A DNA stretch of 6,311 nt, taken from NCBI GenBank assembly GCA_003240795.1, contig QFNK01000112.1:1-6311 (forward strand), written 5' to 3'. A program made the position numbers and the translations under genes. Shown piece by piece: positions 1 to 6,030 of this stretch. Under the pieces are notes generated by a model. It had not been told where the DNA came from and ran no database searches. It worked only from the letters and a program-made list of their open reading frames with translations. Position 1 is the stretch's first letter. Every line of letters starts with the position of its first letter. Origin of the DNA: Micavibrio aeruginosavorus (GTDB lineage: Bacteria; Pseudomonadota; Alphaproteobacteria; Micavibrionales; Micavibrionaceae).

Positions 1-2
1 CC

Positions 3-2921
3 GCGAAAAAAGAAACACCCGCGCAGGAGCCGCCAAAAGAAGAGCCGAAGGCGGTTCTCAAAACGCAGGAGCTTCCACCCGCTGCGCCGCTTCCCGAGCC
101 GGCGCCCGAAAAACCAGTAGAGCAGAAACCGTCTTTCGCGCCTCACGTGGTGACGTTGACGAGCCTCACAAGCATCGGCCTTGCGGCGTATGAGCGCGGC
201 GGCTGGCTCTGGATGATTACCGATGATACGTCCGGCGATATCGCGCCGGAAATCAGCGGCCCGCAAAAAGATAAATTTCCGAAGATCGAACGCTTTGACG
301 TTCCGAACGGCACAGGCTACCGCCTGAAAATACCGCAGGGTATGAAACCCTATGCCGAAGGCGGCGGCCTAGGATGGCGCATCGTTCTGGGGCCCAAAGG
401 AAATGATGATAACGGTGTCGAAGCCGAAGCGGGCAAGGACTCGACCCTCGGCTGGCCGATGCGGAACATGCGCAAGGCAATAACCTTCACCGATCCGTTC
501 GTGGGTGACAAGCTGACGGCCGTGACGTCTTCCGACGCCACGCAATATGCCGGCGCGGTTCAGTCCTTCGTCAATCTCGATACGCTTCCTGCTGTTACCG
601 GCCTGACATTCGCGGCCAAAAGCGACGGTCTGACGACCAAGGTCAGCACGGCAGGCGTCAGTGTCGGCGCGCCGTCCGGCCTGTCCTTGTCCGACGCACG
701 TGACAGCCGCGCGCAGAAAATCCGTAATGAAGTGGAAGCGCCGAAACCGGCCGCAGAACAACCCGCGGCGGAGCAAAGCAAGCCTGAGGAAAAGAAAGAA
801 CCTCCCGCAGGCCACGCGGAACAGAAAACGCCGTCCGCACATGACGGCGAAGCGCATGACGCGCAGACGGATGCAACGGGCGGACATTCTGCCGCTCCTG
901 CGGAAGAGCCGGAAATGACCGCGGAGGAAATCGCACAGGCCGCCGGTGAAAAACCTGCCGGAAACAACATCTATAATTTCCCGCGCTGGGAAATGGGCGG
1001 CATTTCCGCCCTGAATGAAAACCAGCATTCGATGATGCTGGAAATCGCGCAGAAGAGCGGGGATGACCGCGTCGGCGACCTGATCACGATGGCAAAGATG
1101 CTTATTGCCAACAATCGCGGCGCAGAGGCGCTCGGCATTCTGCGTATGGTGGTGCAGCAGGCGCCGGCGTTGGTCGAAAACAAGGAGTTTCAGTCGCTGC
1201 GGGCCGCGGCGCTCGCGTCATCGGGCAAATACGACGAGGCGATCGAGGATTTCAGCCGCGAGAGCCTGAACAATTACGACGATATAAAATATTGGAAAGC
1301 CTTCACCCTGGCAGGACTAGAGGACTGGCAACAGGCGGCGGGCGCATTGCCGTCCGACATAACGCCCGTCCTGTCTTATCCGAAAGGCATCCGTACGCCG
1401 ATGCTTCTGGCCTTCGCGGAAATAGCGCTCCGCAACGGGAAGGCATCACAGGCGCAAGGCATCCTGAAAATGATGGAAGCCGATCTGCCTGTCATGCGCC
1501 TGCCATATGCCGCATCGTGGAATTATCTGGCGGGTGAAGCGCAGCGTCAGGGTGGTAACCCGAAAGCGGCGGAAAATTTCTGGACGCCGCTGGTGAAAAA
1601 CGGCAAGGACGATCTGTTCCGCGCCAAGGCGGGGCTATCCCTCACGAAACTTCAGCTGGACCAGAAACAGATCAAGCCGGAGCAGGCGCTCGACCGTCTG
1701 GAAGGGCTTCGCTACGCATGGCGCGGCGACGAACTCGAAACGCTGATCAACTACCGCCTCGGACAGGTCTATGTCGAGAACAAGGACTACATCAAGGGGC
1801 TGACTGTTCTGCGTCAGGCGTTTCCGTTGTCGCCGGGGACGAAGCTGAACAAGGATCTGCGCGATTACACGGTCAATACATTCAAGGATATCTTCGTCAA
1901 CGACCGCATAGCTTCGATGTCGCCGCTCGATTCCATCAGCCTGTATGAAGAGTTCAAAACGCTGATCCCGCCGGGAAGCGAGGGCGACGGTTATGTCGAA
2001 AAACTGGCGGAGCGTCTGGTCGATGCCGACCTGCTGGGCCGTGCCGCCTCCCTACTGGAAGGACTTGTCAACAACAGGCTCCAGGGTGACAAGAAGGCGG
2101 GCGTTGCCATTCGTCTTGCCGCCATCCGCTTGCTCGATGGAAATCCCGATGGCGCATTACGCTCCCTCGATGTCGCGCAGGCGACGCTCGATGCTATCGC
2201 CGCAGGCGGCGGAACTCCGCCATCACAAACCGCAGCGGCTCCTGCAACCGCGGCCGCGCAAACATCGACGCCGAAAAAAGAAAAACTCGATCCGGAAAAA
2301 CAACGCCAGATCCATCTGCTTCGCGCCCGCGCGTTATCCTTGAAAAAACAGCCCGATCAGGCGCTCGCCATTCTGGACAGCATGGCGGAGGATGCCGACG
2401 TCAACCGCCTGCGCGCCGATATCGCATGGTCTTCAGGAAAGTGGACGGAGGCCGCCATTGCCCTCAACGACCTGATCGTGACCGAAGATATCTCCGCCCG
2501 ACGCCCTCTGACGGATTATCAGCGCGACCTTTTGTTCAACCGTTCCATCGCGCTCAATCTTGCGGGTGACCGTGTGGCGCTTGCCAACCTTCGCGAACGC
2601 TACAATTCGCAGATGAAGGAAACGAGCAAGGGACAGATGTTTGAAATCGTCACCCGTCCGCGTCGCCCCGGCATGATCGGCAGCCGCGAAGCGATCGAAA
2701 GCATGATGTCGGAGATCGATATGTTCAAGGGTTTCCTCGACGGCTATTCGAAAATGAACCAGCCGCCGCCTGCGAATGCTGAACCCGAAAAAGCTGCTCC
2801 CACTGCGACACCGCTGGAGGGCGCACAAACACCGCCGCCGGCAGAAGGACAGGAGCAGGGAGCCGCGCAAACCCCGGCACCGGCGGAGAATCCCTCGCCG
2901 GCCGCTACGACGGCTCAATAA
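3..2921 (+). CDS. Large TPR-repeat protein, 5' end outside window (partial)
   Basis: The frame is open from the first full codon at position 3 to TAA at 2919-2921, giving 972 visible residues; the true start lies upstream. Window residues 1-48 are Pro/Glu/Lys/Ala-rich. About 50-235 look beta-rich without a family I can name. About 245-320 form a charged Pro/Glu/Lys/His-rich linker. About 340-880 are helical with degenerate TPR units, for example ALASSGKYDEAIEDF, FAEIALRNGKASQAQGIL and YRLGQVYVENKDYIKGLTVL. A Pro/Ala/Thr insert breaks them at about 736-768, and the C-terminal 50 residues are a Pro/Ala/Glu tail. The block near residue 639 (SPLDSISLYEEFKTLIPPG, then LVDADLLGRAASLLEGLV) matches my memory of large TPR proteins conserved in Alphaproteobacteria. 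Modular layout suggests a scaffold or periplasmic protein; a flagellar role is inferred only from location. It converges on fliP with an 18-bp gap and no visible terminator. Confidence 0.88.
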   Translation, partial: AKKETPAQEPPKEEPKAVLKTQELPPAAPLPEPAPEKPVEQKPSFAPHVVTLTSLTSIGLAAYERGGWLWMITDDTSGDIAPEISGPQKDKFPKIERFDVPNGTGYRLKIPQGMKPYAEGGGLGWRIVLGPKGNDDNGVEAEAGKDSTLGWPMRNMRKAITFTDPFVGDKLTAVTSSDATQYAGAVQSFVNLDTLPAVTGLTFAAKSDGLTTKVSTAGVSVGAPSGLSLSDARDSRAQKIRNEVEAPKPAAEQPAAEQSKPEEKKEPPAGHAEQKTPSAHDGEAHDAQTDATGGHSAAPAEEPEMTAEEIAQAAGEKPAGNNIYNFPRWEMGGISALNENQHSMMLEIAQKSGDDRVGDLITMAKMLIANNRGAEALGILRMVVQQAPALVENKEFQSLRAAALASSGKYDEAIEDFSRESLNNYDDIKYWKAFTLAGLEDWQQAAGALPSDITPVLSYPKGIRTPMLLAFAEIALRNGKASQAQGILKMMEADLPVMRLPYAASWNYLAGEAQRQGGNPKAAENFWTPLVKNGKDDLFRAKAGLSLTKLQLDQKQIKPEQALDRLEGLRYAWRGDELETLINYRLGQVYVENKDYIKGLTVLRQAFPLSPGTKLNKDLRDYTVNTFKDIFVNDRIASMSPLDSISLYEEFKTLIPPGSEGDGYVEKLAERLVDADLLGRAASLLEGLVNNRLQGDKKAGVAIRLAAIRLLDGNPDGALRSLDVAQATLDAIAAGGGTPPSQTAAAPATAAAQTSTPKKEKLDPEKQRQIHLLRARALSLKKQPDQALAILDSMAEDADVNRLRADIAWSSGKWTEAAIALNDLIVTEDISARRPLTDYQRDLLFNRSIALNLAGDRVALANLRERYNSQMKETSKGQMFEIVTRPRRPGMIGSREAIESMMSEIDMFKGFLDGYSKMNQPPPANAEPEKAAPTATPLEGAQTPPPAEGQEQGAAQTPAPAENPSPAATTAQ

Positions 2922-2939
2922 ATTTTGCTGGAAAGGCCG

Positions 2940-3716
2940 CTATCCCGCAGGGGAGAGCGGTACGGCGTTGAAGCTCTGGATCAGCGATCCGCAGATCAGA
3001 TACCATCCGTCCACCAGAACGAAAAACACGATCTTGAACGGCAGCGAGATCATCACGGGCGGGAGCATCATCATACCCATGGACATCAGGATGGATGCCG
3101 TCACCATATCGATGATGACGAAGGGCAGGAAGATCATAAAGCCGATCTCAAACGCGCGGCGAAGTTCGGAAATCATGAAGGCGGGGACGATGACATGCAG
3201 CGGCACCTCCTGCGCCGATGCAAACGGCCCTTCACCCGACATGTCGGAGAAGAGCGTCAGGTCGTTTTCCCGCACATGTGACAGCATGAATGCGCGGAAC
3301 GGCGCGATCGTACGGTCGAATGCCTCAACCTCCTCGATCTCGCCCGCGACCAGCGGCTGGACACCGTTTTCATAGGCGGCCTTCAATGTCGGGCTCATCA
3401 CAAAAAACGTAAGGAACAGCGCAAGCGAGATGATGACCGTGTTCGGCGGCGTCTGCTGTACCCCCATGGCGGTACGCAGGAACGACAGGACAACGACGAT
3501 GCGCGTAAAGGCCGTCATCATGATCATGATGGACGGCGCCAGCGAAAGAACGGTCAACAGCGCGAGCATCTGGATAACGCGGCCCGAAACCGTGCCTTCG
3601 TTCTCGCCGCCCAGATCCAGTGTCAATGCCTGCGCCCACGCGCCGTGCGGAACGAACAGCAGCGCTCCGCAGAATAAAAACAGGGCGGCGGTTTTAAGGC
3701 GTGCTGCAACGGTCAT
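2940..3716 (-). CDS. fliP: Flagellar type III export gate protein FliP
   Basis: FliP is a core subunit of the FliP/FliQ/FliR inner-membrane export channel of the flagellar type III system. The 258-residue product is slightly longer than the roughly 245 of E. coli. Residues 1-29 form a signal peptide with a likely AWA-QA cleavage site, as known for FliP. Membrane segments lie near 47-66, 93-109, 186-208 and 214-241. The family block MTAFTRIVVVLSFLRTAMG is at 67-85, and PAFMISELRRAFEIGF at 178-193 fits the FliP signature. ATG is at 3716-3714, preceded by AGGA (3727-3724) with 7 nt spacing, which supports this start. The first 23 bp overlap the end of fliO, indicating translational coupling. It is the last gene of the leftward run, and its TAG (2942-2940) faces the stop of the TPR gene. 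Confidence 0.98.
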   Translation of the reverse strand: MTVAARLKTAALFLFCGALLFVPHGAWAQALTLDLGGENEGTVSGRVIQMLALLTVLSLAPSIMIMMTAFTRIVVVLSFLRTAMGVQQTPPNTVIISLALFLTFFVMSPTLKAAYENGVQPLVAGEIEEVEAFDRTIAPFRAFMLSHVRENDLTLFSDMSGEGPFASAQEVPLHVIVPAFMISELRRAFEIGFMIFLPFVIIDMVTASILMSMGMMMLPPVMISLPFKIVFFVLVDGWYLICGSLIQSFNAVPLSPAG

Positions 3717-3987
3717 CGGCGGGTCCTGCCTGTATATTGGTTTCTACGAGAGTTTCGCCCGAAGGGCCGAGAATGACAAGATGCTCGACTTCATCGCGTG
3801 AAATCAGCATGGCTTTGCGCCGCGCATCGAGAGGGAGTATCTCCAGAACCTTTAAACGTCTTTTGTCCGCGGGAATGAAGGCGGCCTTGCCGAGCCCGAC
3901 GCGTTTCAAAACAAGCGCCAGCCCGCCCATGAGGGCAAGCACGAACAAAAGCGCCGCCATGAATTTCAGGTATTCGGATGCATCCAT
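3694..3987 (-). CDS. fliO: Flagellar biosynthesis protein FliO
   Basis: FliO is the small bitopic membrane protein that helps assemble and stabilise the FliP complex of the flagellar exporter. The 97-residue product has one membrane segment at about 7-28, then a basic stretch and a compact cytoplasmic beta domain at about 44-83. That domain contains VLEILPLDARRKAMLISRD and HLVILGPSGETLVE, typical of the FliO family. ATG at 3987-3985 is the only sensible start, because the frame has a stop (TGA, 4005-4003) a few codons upstream with no other start codon between. No convincing ribosome binding site precedes it. A 76-bp gap separates it from the small gene upstream, and its 3' end overlaps fliP by 23 bp. 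Assignment rests on the domain pattern plus the fliO-fliP order. Confidence 0.92.
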   Translation of the reverse strand: MDASEYLKFMAALLFVLALMGGLALVLKRVGLGKAAFIPADKRRLKVLEILPLDARRKAMLISRDEVEHLVILGPSGETLVETNIQAGPADDRCSTP

Positions 3988-4063
3988 GATGGCACTACAC
4001 TGTCACCATGGCCGCGATCATGCAAACGGAATGGTCAAACCATCCACGGGAAGCTTTGGTTTT

Positions 4064-4318
4064 CTATTTGGTCAGGCCGTCGCGGAATTCGTTCAGGGAA
4101 CGCGTCATGGTTTCAAGATCGCCGATCAGGTCTGCCATATGCGGCTGAAGGTTCAGCGCCTCCTCGGGTTTGAGGGACAGCGCGTTTGTGCATATAAATG
4201 TCACTTCGCGGTCCAGCCCCGTAAGGTCGACCATCTTGCCGCTGCGGATCGTCTCCTCCGCGTCGCGGATATAGGTTTTGAGCTTTTCAATCTTGGCGAT
4301 GATCTCTTCGAATTTCAT
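4064..4318 (-). CDS. Small helical protein in flagellar operon, function unknown
   Basis: This 84-residue reading frame lies between the FlhB-like gene (18-bp gap) and fliO (76-bp gap) on the same strand. I do not recognise a named family. It has no signal peptide or membrane segment. Residues 1-27 are a charged helix (MKFEEIIAKIEKLKTYIRDA), then a conserved-looking MVDLTGLDREVTFIC segment at 29-43, and a second helical stretch at 51-80. ATG at 4318-4316 follows GGAAG (4329-4325) with 6 nt spacing. Size, acidity and paired helices resemble small flagellar export chaperones of the FliT/FlgN kind, but that is only shape and context. Co-directional tight spacing with exporter genes makes a cytoplasmic accessory role in export the most likely job. 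I am fairly sure it is a real gene and unsure of its function. Confidence 0.78.
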   Translation of the reverse strand: MKFEEIIAKIEKLKTYIRDAEETIRSGKMVDLTGLDREVTFICTNALSLKPEEALNLQPHMADLIGDLETMTRSLNEFRDGLTK

Positions 4319-4336
4319 AAAAAACTTCCGGTCGGG

Positions 4337-4711
4337 TTAAGGGGTTTTGCCTTGTTGTTCCATCTCGTCACGCAGGACGGCGTCAAAGGGGTTCGGCTCG
4401 CCGTTCGCGCGGTACACATAGTAAAGTATCTCCGCGATCGCCATGAACGCTTCGGACGGGATCGGGCTTTCCAATTCCACGGCCGCCAGCATTTCGGCGA
4501 GGGCAGGGTCTTCCTTGACCTTGATGTCGTTTTCGAAGGCAAGCTGCAGGATTTTCTCGGCAATATTTCCCCGCCCGGCGGCTACGACCTGCGGGACTTT
4601 CCGCTCCAGCGTCCGGTCTTTCACGGCCACGGCGGTCAGGTTTTTGCTCTTTTCCTTTATATTCAAAGGCTTGAGCGGATCATTGTCTTGCGTTTCGGAC
4701 CAGTCGGCCAT
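4337..4711 (-). CDS. Stand-alone FlhB cytoplasmic-domain protein (FhlB/FlhX-like)
   Basis: The 124-residue product corresponds to the C-terminal cytoplasmic (FlhB-CC) half of the export switch FlhB, without its four membrane helices. After a polar N-terminus, residues about 26-115 align by eye with that domain: AVAVKDR, VPQVVAAGRGNIAEKILQLA, ENDIKVKEDPALAEML, and IPSEAFMAIAEILYYVYRAN. The autocleavage motif NPTH is absent; the matching place reads NLTAVAV, so self-cleavage is not expected. Comparable separate proteins are known: Bacillus YlqH and Helicobacter HP1575/FlhX, the latter able to stand in for FlhB-CC. A role binding export substrates or modulating the gate is inferred. The frame also offers GTG at 4717, but AGGA (4724-4721) is 3 nt from GTG and 9 nt from ATG 4711-4709, so I choose the ATG. 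It is the first gene of the leftward run, divergent from flgB. Confidence 0.9.
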   Translation of the reverse strand: MADWSETQDNDPLKPLNIKEKSKNLTAVAVKDRTLERKVPQVVAAGRGNIAEKILQLAFENDIKVKEDPALAEMLAAVELESPIPSEAFMAIAEILYYVYRANGEPNPFDAVLRDEMEQQGKTP

Positions 4712-4728
4712 TGGCACAATTCCTGCAA
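4711..4728 (+). promoter_or_regulatory. Sigma-54 (-24/-12) promoter for flgB-flgC-fliE
   Basis: The sequence TTGGCACAATTCCTGCAA matches the RpoN consensus TTGGCAC-N5-TTGCA. GG is at 4713-4714 and GC at 4725-4726, exactly 12 nt apart. The only core deviations are A for G after GGCAC and C for the first T of TTGC. Transcription would start near 4738, giving a leader of about 30 nt that contains the flgB ribosome binding site AGGGAG (4757-4762). Sigma-54 control of rod, hook and basal-body genes is established in several Alphaproteobacteria, such as Caulobacter with its activator FlbD. The first T is also the first base of the divergent FlhB-like start codon. I did not identify an activator binding site. 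Confidence 0.82.
4721..4724 (-). promoter_or_regulatory. Ribosome binding site deciding FlhB-like start
   Basis: AGGA on the minus strand (in GCAGGAATTG) lies 9 nt before ATG 4711-4709 but only 3 nt before the in-frame GTG at 4717-4715. This favours the ATG. The site is inside the spacer of the opposing sigma-54 promoter. Confidence 0.7.
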
Positions 4729-4743
4729 ATCTTTCCCTGTCCT

Positions 4744-4774
4744 ATTATAGACGGGAAGGGAGTTAACATGTCCA
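4744..4774 (-). promoter_or_regulatory. Possible sigma-70 promoter for flhB-like/84-aa/fliO/fliP run
   Basis: On the minus strand a perfect TATAAT occupies 4749-4744. The best -35 candidate is TGGACA (4774-4769), one mismatch from TTGACA, at a long 19-nt spacing. Start would be near 4737, leaving about 26 nt of leader before the FlhB-like ATG. The -35 falls inside the first codons of flgB. The -10 is good and the -35 geometry is poor, so confidence is moderate. Confidence 0.5.
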
Positions 4775-5175
4775 TAAGCAATTTGCCTCTGATGAAGGCC
4801 ATCGGCGCGAAGGTCGACTACCTTGACCGCCGCCAGCAGGTGATTGCCCAGAACATGGCAAACGCCGACACGCCAGGCTATCAGTCGAAAGACCTGACAA
4901 AGGTTGATTTCGGCGCCGTGCTGAAAAACGTGACAAACACACATCACATATCCCTCGCGAAAACAAACGCGGCCCATATCTCGACATCCGACGTTGCCAG
5001 CGCGCGAGAGAAAAAAGATAAGCTGACATACGAGGTTGCGCCGGACACCAACGGCGTCATCCTGGAAGAACAAGCGGTGAAGGCTTCGCAGATCCGCATG
5101 GATTACAACCTGATGCTTAACATTTCCGCAAAGCAGAGCGCGATGTACCGCACGGCGCTCGGTTTGCAGGGATAA
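4768..5175 (+). CDS. flgB: Flagellar proximal rod protein FlgB
   Basis: FlgB is one of the proximal rod subunits, exported through the flagellar type III apparatus and assembled in the periplasm on FliE. The 135-residue product is of normal family length. It carries the rod-protein N-terminal motif (VIAQNMANADTPGYQSKDL, 25-43), a variable polar centre at about 50-95, and a C-terminal helix (VKASQIRMDYNLMLNISAKQ, 104-123) that pairs with the N-terminal helix in rod and hook proteins. No signal peptide is expected or seen. ATG 4768 follows AGGGAG (4757-4762) at 5 nt. A longer frame beginning TTG at 4711 lacks a ribosome binding site, would start before the predicted transcript start and is not conserved in the family. 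It heads the flgB-flgC-fliE operon; flgC begins 20 bp after its TAA. Confidence 0.97.
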   Translation: MSISNLPLMKAIGAKVDYLDRRQQVIAQNMANADTPGYQSKDLTKVDFGAVLKNVTNTHHISLAKTNAAHISTSDVASAREKKDKLTYEVAPDTNGVILEEQAVKASQIRMDYNLMLNISAKQSAMYRTALGLQG

Positions 5176-5195
5176 CAAAAGGGTAAGAGAATAAA

Positions 5196-5609
5196 ATGGG
5201 TGATATGTTCAACACATCGATGATTTCCGCCATGGGGATGAAGGCGCAGAGCGAACGCTCGCGCGTTATCGCCGAAAACATCGCCAACGCCAGCACGACA
5301 GGTTTGAAACCGGGCGAAGAGCCGTACAATCGCAAGATCATCACCTTCAAGAACGAGATGGACAAGCAGAACGGCACCGACCTTGTAAAGGTGAAAGACA
5401 TTGTAAAGGACAAGAAGGGCGAATTCCCGCTGAAATTCATGCCGGACCATCCGGCGGCGGACGCATCCGGTTATGTGAAAATGCCGAATGTCAGCATGAT
5501 CGTCGAACTGACCGACATGCGCGAGGCGCAGCGCTCCTACGAAGCCAACCTCGGCATGATGGAGCAATCCAAAGACATGGCGATGCGCACAATTGATATG
5601 CTTCGCTAG
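5196..5609 (+). CDS. flgC: Flagellar proximal rod protein FlgC
   Basis: FlgC is a proximal rod subunit placed with FlgB above FliE. The 137-residue product shows both family ends. The N-terminal rod motif SAMGMKAQSERSRVIAENIA continues into NASTTGLKPGEEPYNRK (31-47). The C-terminal helix is at about 103-137 (VELTDMREAQRSYEANLGMM, then MRTIDMLR). The middle (50-80) is Lys-rich and variable. ATG 5196 is preceded by a purine-rich AAGAGA (5185-5190), an acceptable but not strong ribosome binding site. The 20-bp spacing after flgB indicates one transcript. The gene ends TAG at 5607-5609, followed by 42 bp before fliE. Confidence 0.97.
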   Translation: MGDMFNTSMISAMGMKAQSERSRVIAENIANASTTGLKPGEEPYNRKIITFKNEMDKQNGTDLVKVKDIVKDKKGEFPLKFMPDHPAADASGYVKMPNVSMIVELTDMREAQRSYEANLGMMEQSKDMAMRTIDMLR

Positions 5610-5651
5610 AATTTGATGGTATGATAGTTTCGTAACAAAGGCAGTTTACAG

Positions 5652-5954
5652 ATGATCGATAAAATTGGAAATGCCGCCGCCGCGAATGCGTATGCCAACA
5701 CCGCGAAATCAATGCTGGGCGAAGCGCCTGTCAAAGGGCCGAGCTTCAGTGATTTTCTGGGCAACGGCCTGATGGGCGGGATCAACATGATGAAGGCAGG
5801 TGAGACGATGTCCGCCAAGGCCATCACCGGCGATGCCTCGCTCCCGGATGTCGTGCAGGCCGTAAACGCCGCCGACATGTCCCTGAAAACAATTGTCGCG
5901 GTGCGCGACAAGCTTGTTGGGGCCTACACCGAAATGATGCGGATGCAGATCTAG
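5652..5954 (+). CDS. fliE: Flagellar MS-ring/rod junction protein FliE
   Basis: FliE joins the MS ring/export gate to the FlgB/FlgC rod and is the earliest exported rod component. The 100-residue product is of typical length. It has a loosely conserved Ala/Asn-rich N-terminus, the SFSDFL segment at 31-36, and a strongly conserved C-terminus (VVQAVNAADMSLKTIVAVRD at 67-86, ending AYTEMMRMQI) that closely fits alphaproteobacterial FliE. ATG 5652 follows AAAGG (5637-5641) with 10 nt spacing. It is the third gene after flgB and flgC, and a strong hairpin terminator begins 11 bp after its TAG, making it the probable last gene of that transcript. Confidence 0.97.
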   Translation: MIDKIGNAAAANAYANTAKSMLGEAPVKGPSFSDFLGNGLMGGINMMKAGETMSAKAITGDASLPDVVQAVNAADMSLKTIVAVRDKLVGAYTEMMRMQI

Positions 5955-5965
5955 CCCCCTTAAAC

Positions 5966-5997
5966 AAAACCGGCACAAACGCCGGTTTTCTTATTTT
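5966..5997 (+). terminator. Rho-independent terminator after fliE
   Basis: A perfect 9-bp inverted repeat AAAACCGGC (5966-5974) / GCCGGTTTT (5981-5989) with loop ACAAAC is followed by CTTATTTT. This gives a stable stem with a U-rich tail on the plus strand. It separates flgB-flgC-fliE from fliQ. The A-rich left side could also work in the minus direction, although no minus-strand gene needs it here. Confidence 0.87.
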
Positions 5998-6002
5998 AGC
6001 GC

Positions 6003-6030
6003 TTTTAATTTTCCGCGCTTCCCATATCCT
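6003..6030 (+). promoter_or_regulatory. Weak candidate promoter just upstream of fliQ
   Basis: TTTTAA (6003-6008) and TATCCT (6025-6030), 16 nt apart, are the best sigma-70-like boxes between the terminator and fliQ, each matching only half to two thirds of consensus. Start would fall at about position 6037, practically at the fliQ ATG, which would fit the missing ribosome binding site (leaderless mRNA). Support is weak. Confidence 0.2.

Noticed and set aside
147..149. GTG as the start of the TPR protein
   Set aside because: The same frame is open to the window edge with composition continuous with the protein, and no ribosome binding site precedes this GTG; it is an internal valine.
369..1028. 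219-codon minus-strand frame opposite the TPR gene
   Set aside because: Arg/Cys/Phe-rich translation typical of an antisense shadow of a GC-rich gene; no family resemblance.
2433..2918. 161-codon minus-strand frame opposite the TPR gene 3' end
   Set aside because: Arg-rich low-quality translation mirroring the Pro/Ala tail; no ribosome binding site or domain seen.
2776..3375. 199-codon plus-strand frame spanning the TPR gene end and opposite fliP
   Set aside because: Overlaps two confident genes in other frames; composition is Arg/Ser/Lys noise.
4715..4717. GTG at 4717-4715 as FlhB-like start
   Set aside because: AGGA is only 3 nt away, while ATG 4711-4709 has 9 nt spacing.
3701..4750. 349-codon plus-strand frame opposite fliO, the 84-aa gene and the FlhB-like gene
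   Set aside because: It is entirely antisense to three supported genes, with no recognisable domain; the frame stays open by GC-rich codon mirroring.
4711..4767. TTG at 4711 as flgB start, adding 19 residues
   Set aside because: It lies in the sigma-54 -24 box upstream of the predicted transcript start, and family alignment starts at ATG 4768 with a good ribosome binding site.
5593..5625. TTGATA (5593-5598) and TGGTATGAT (5617-5625) as a promoter before fliE
   Set aside because: Spacer of 21 nt is too long, and flgC-fliE spacing is short enough for one transcript; the extended -10 alone is weak evidence.
5961..5988. Sigma-28-like TAAA...GCCG boxes upstream of fliQ
   Set aside because: Spacing is one base off and the second box is the terminator's right arm (GCCGGTTT), so the match is explained by the hairpin.
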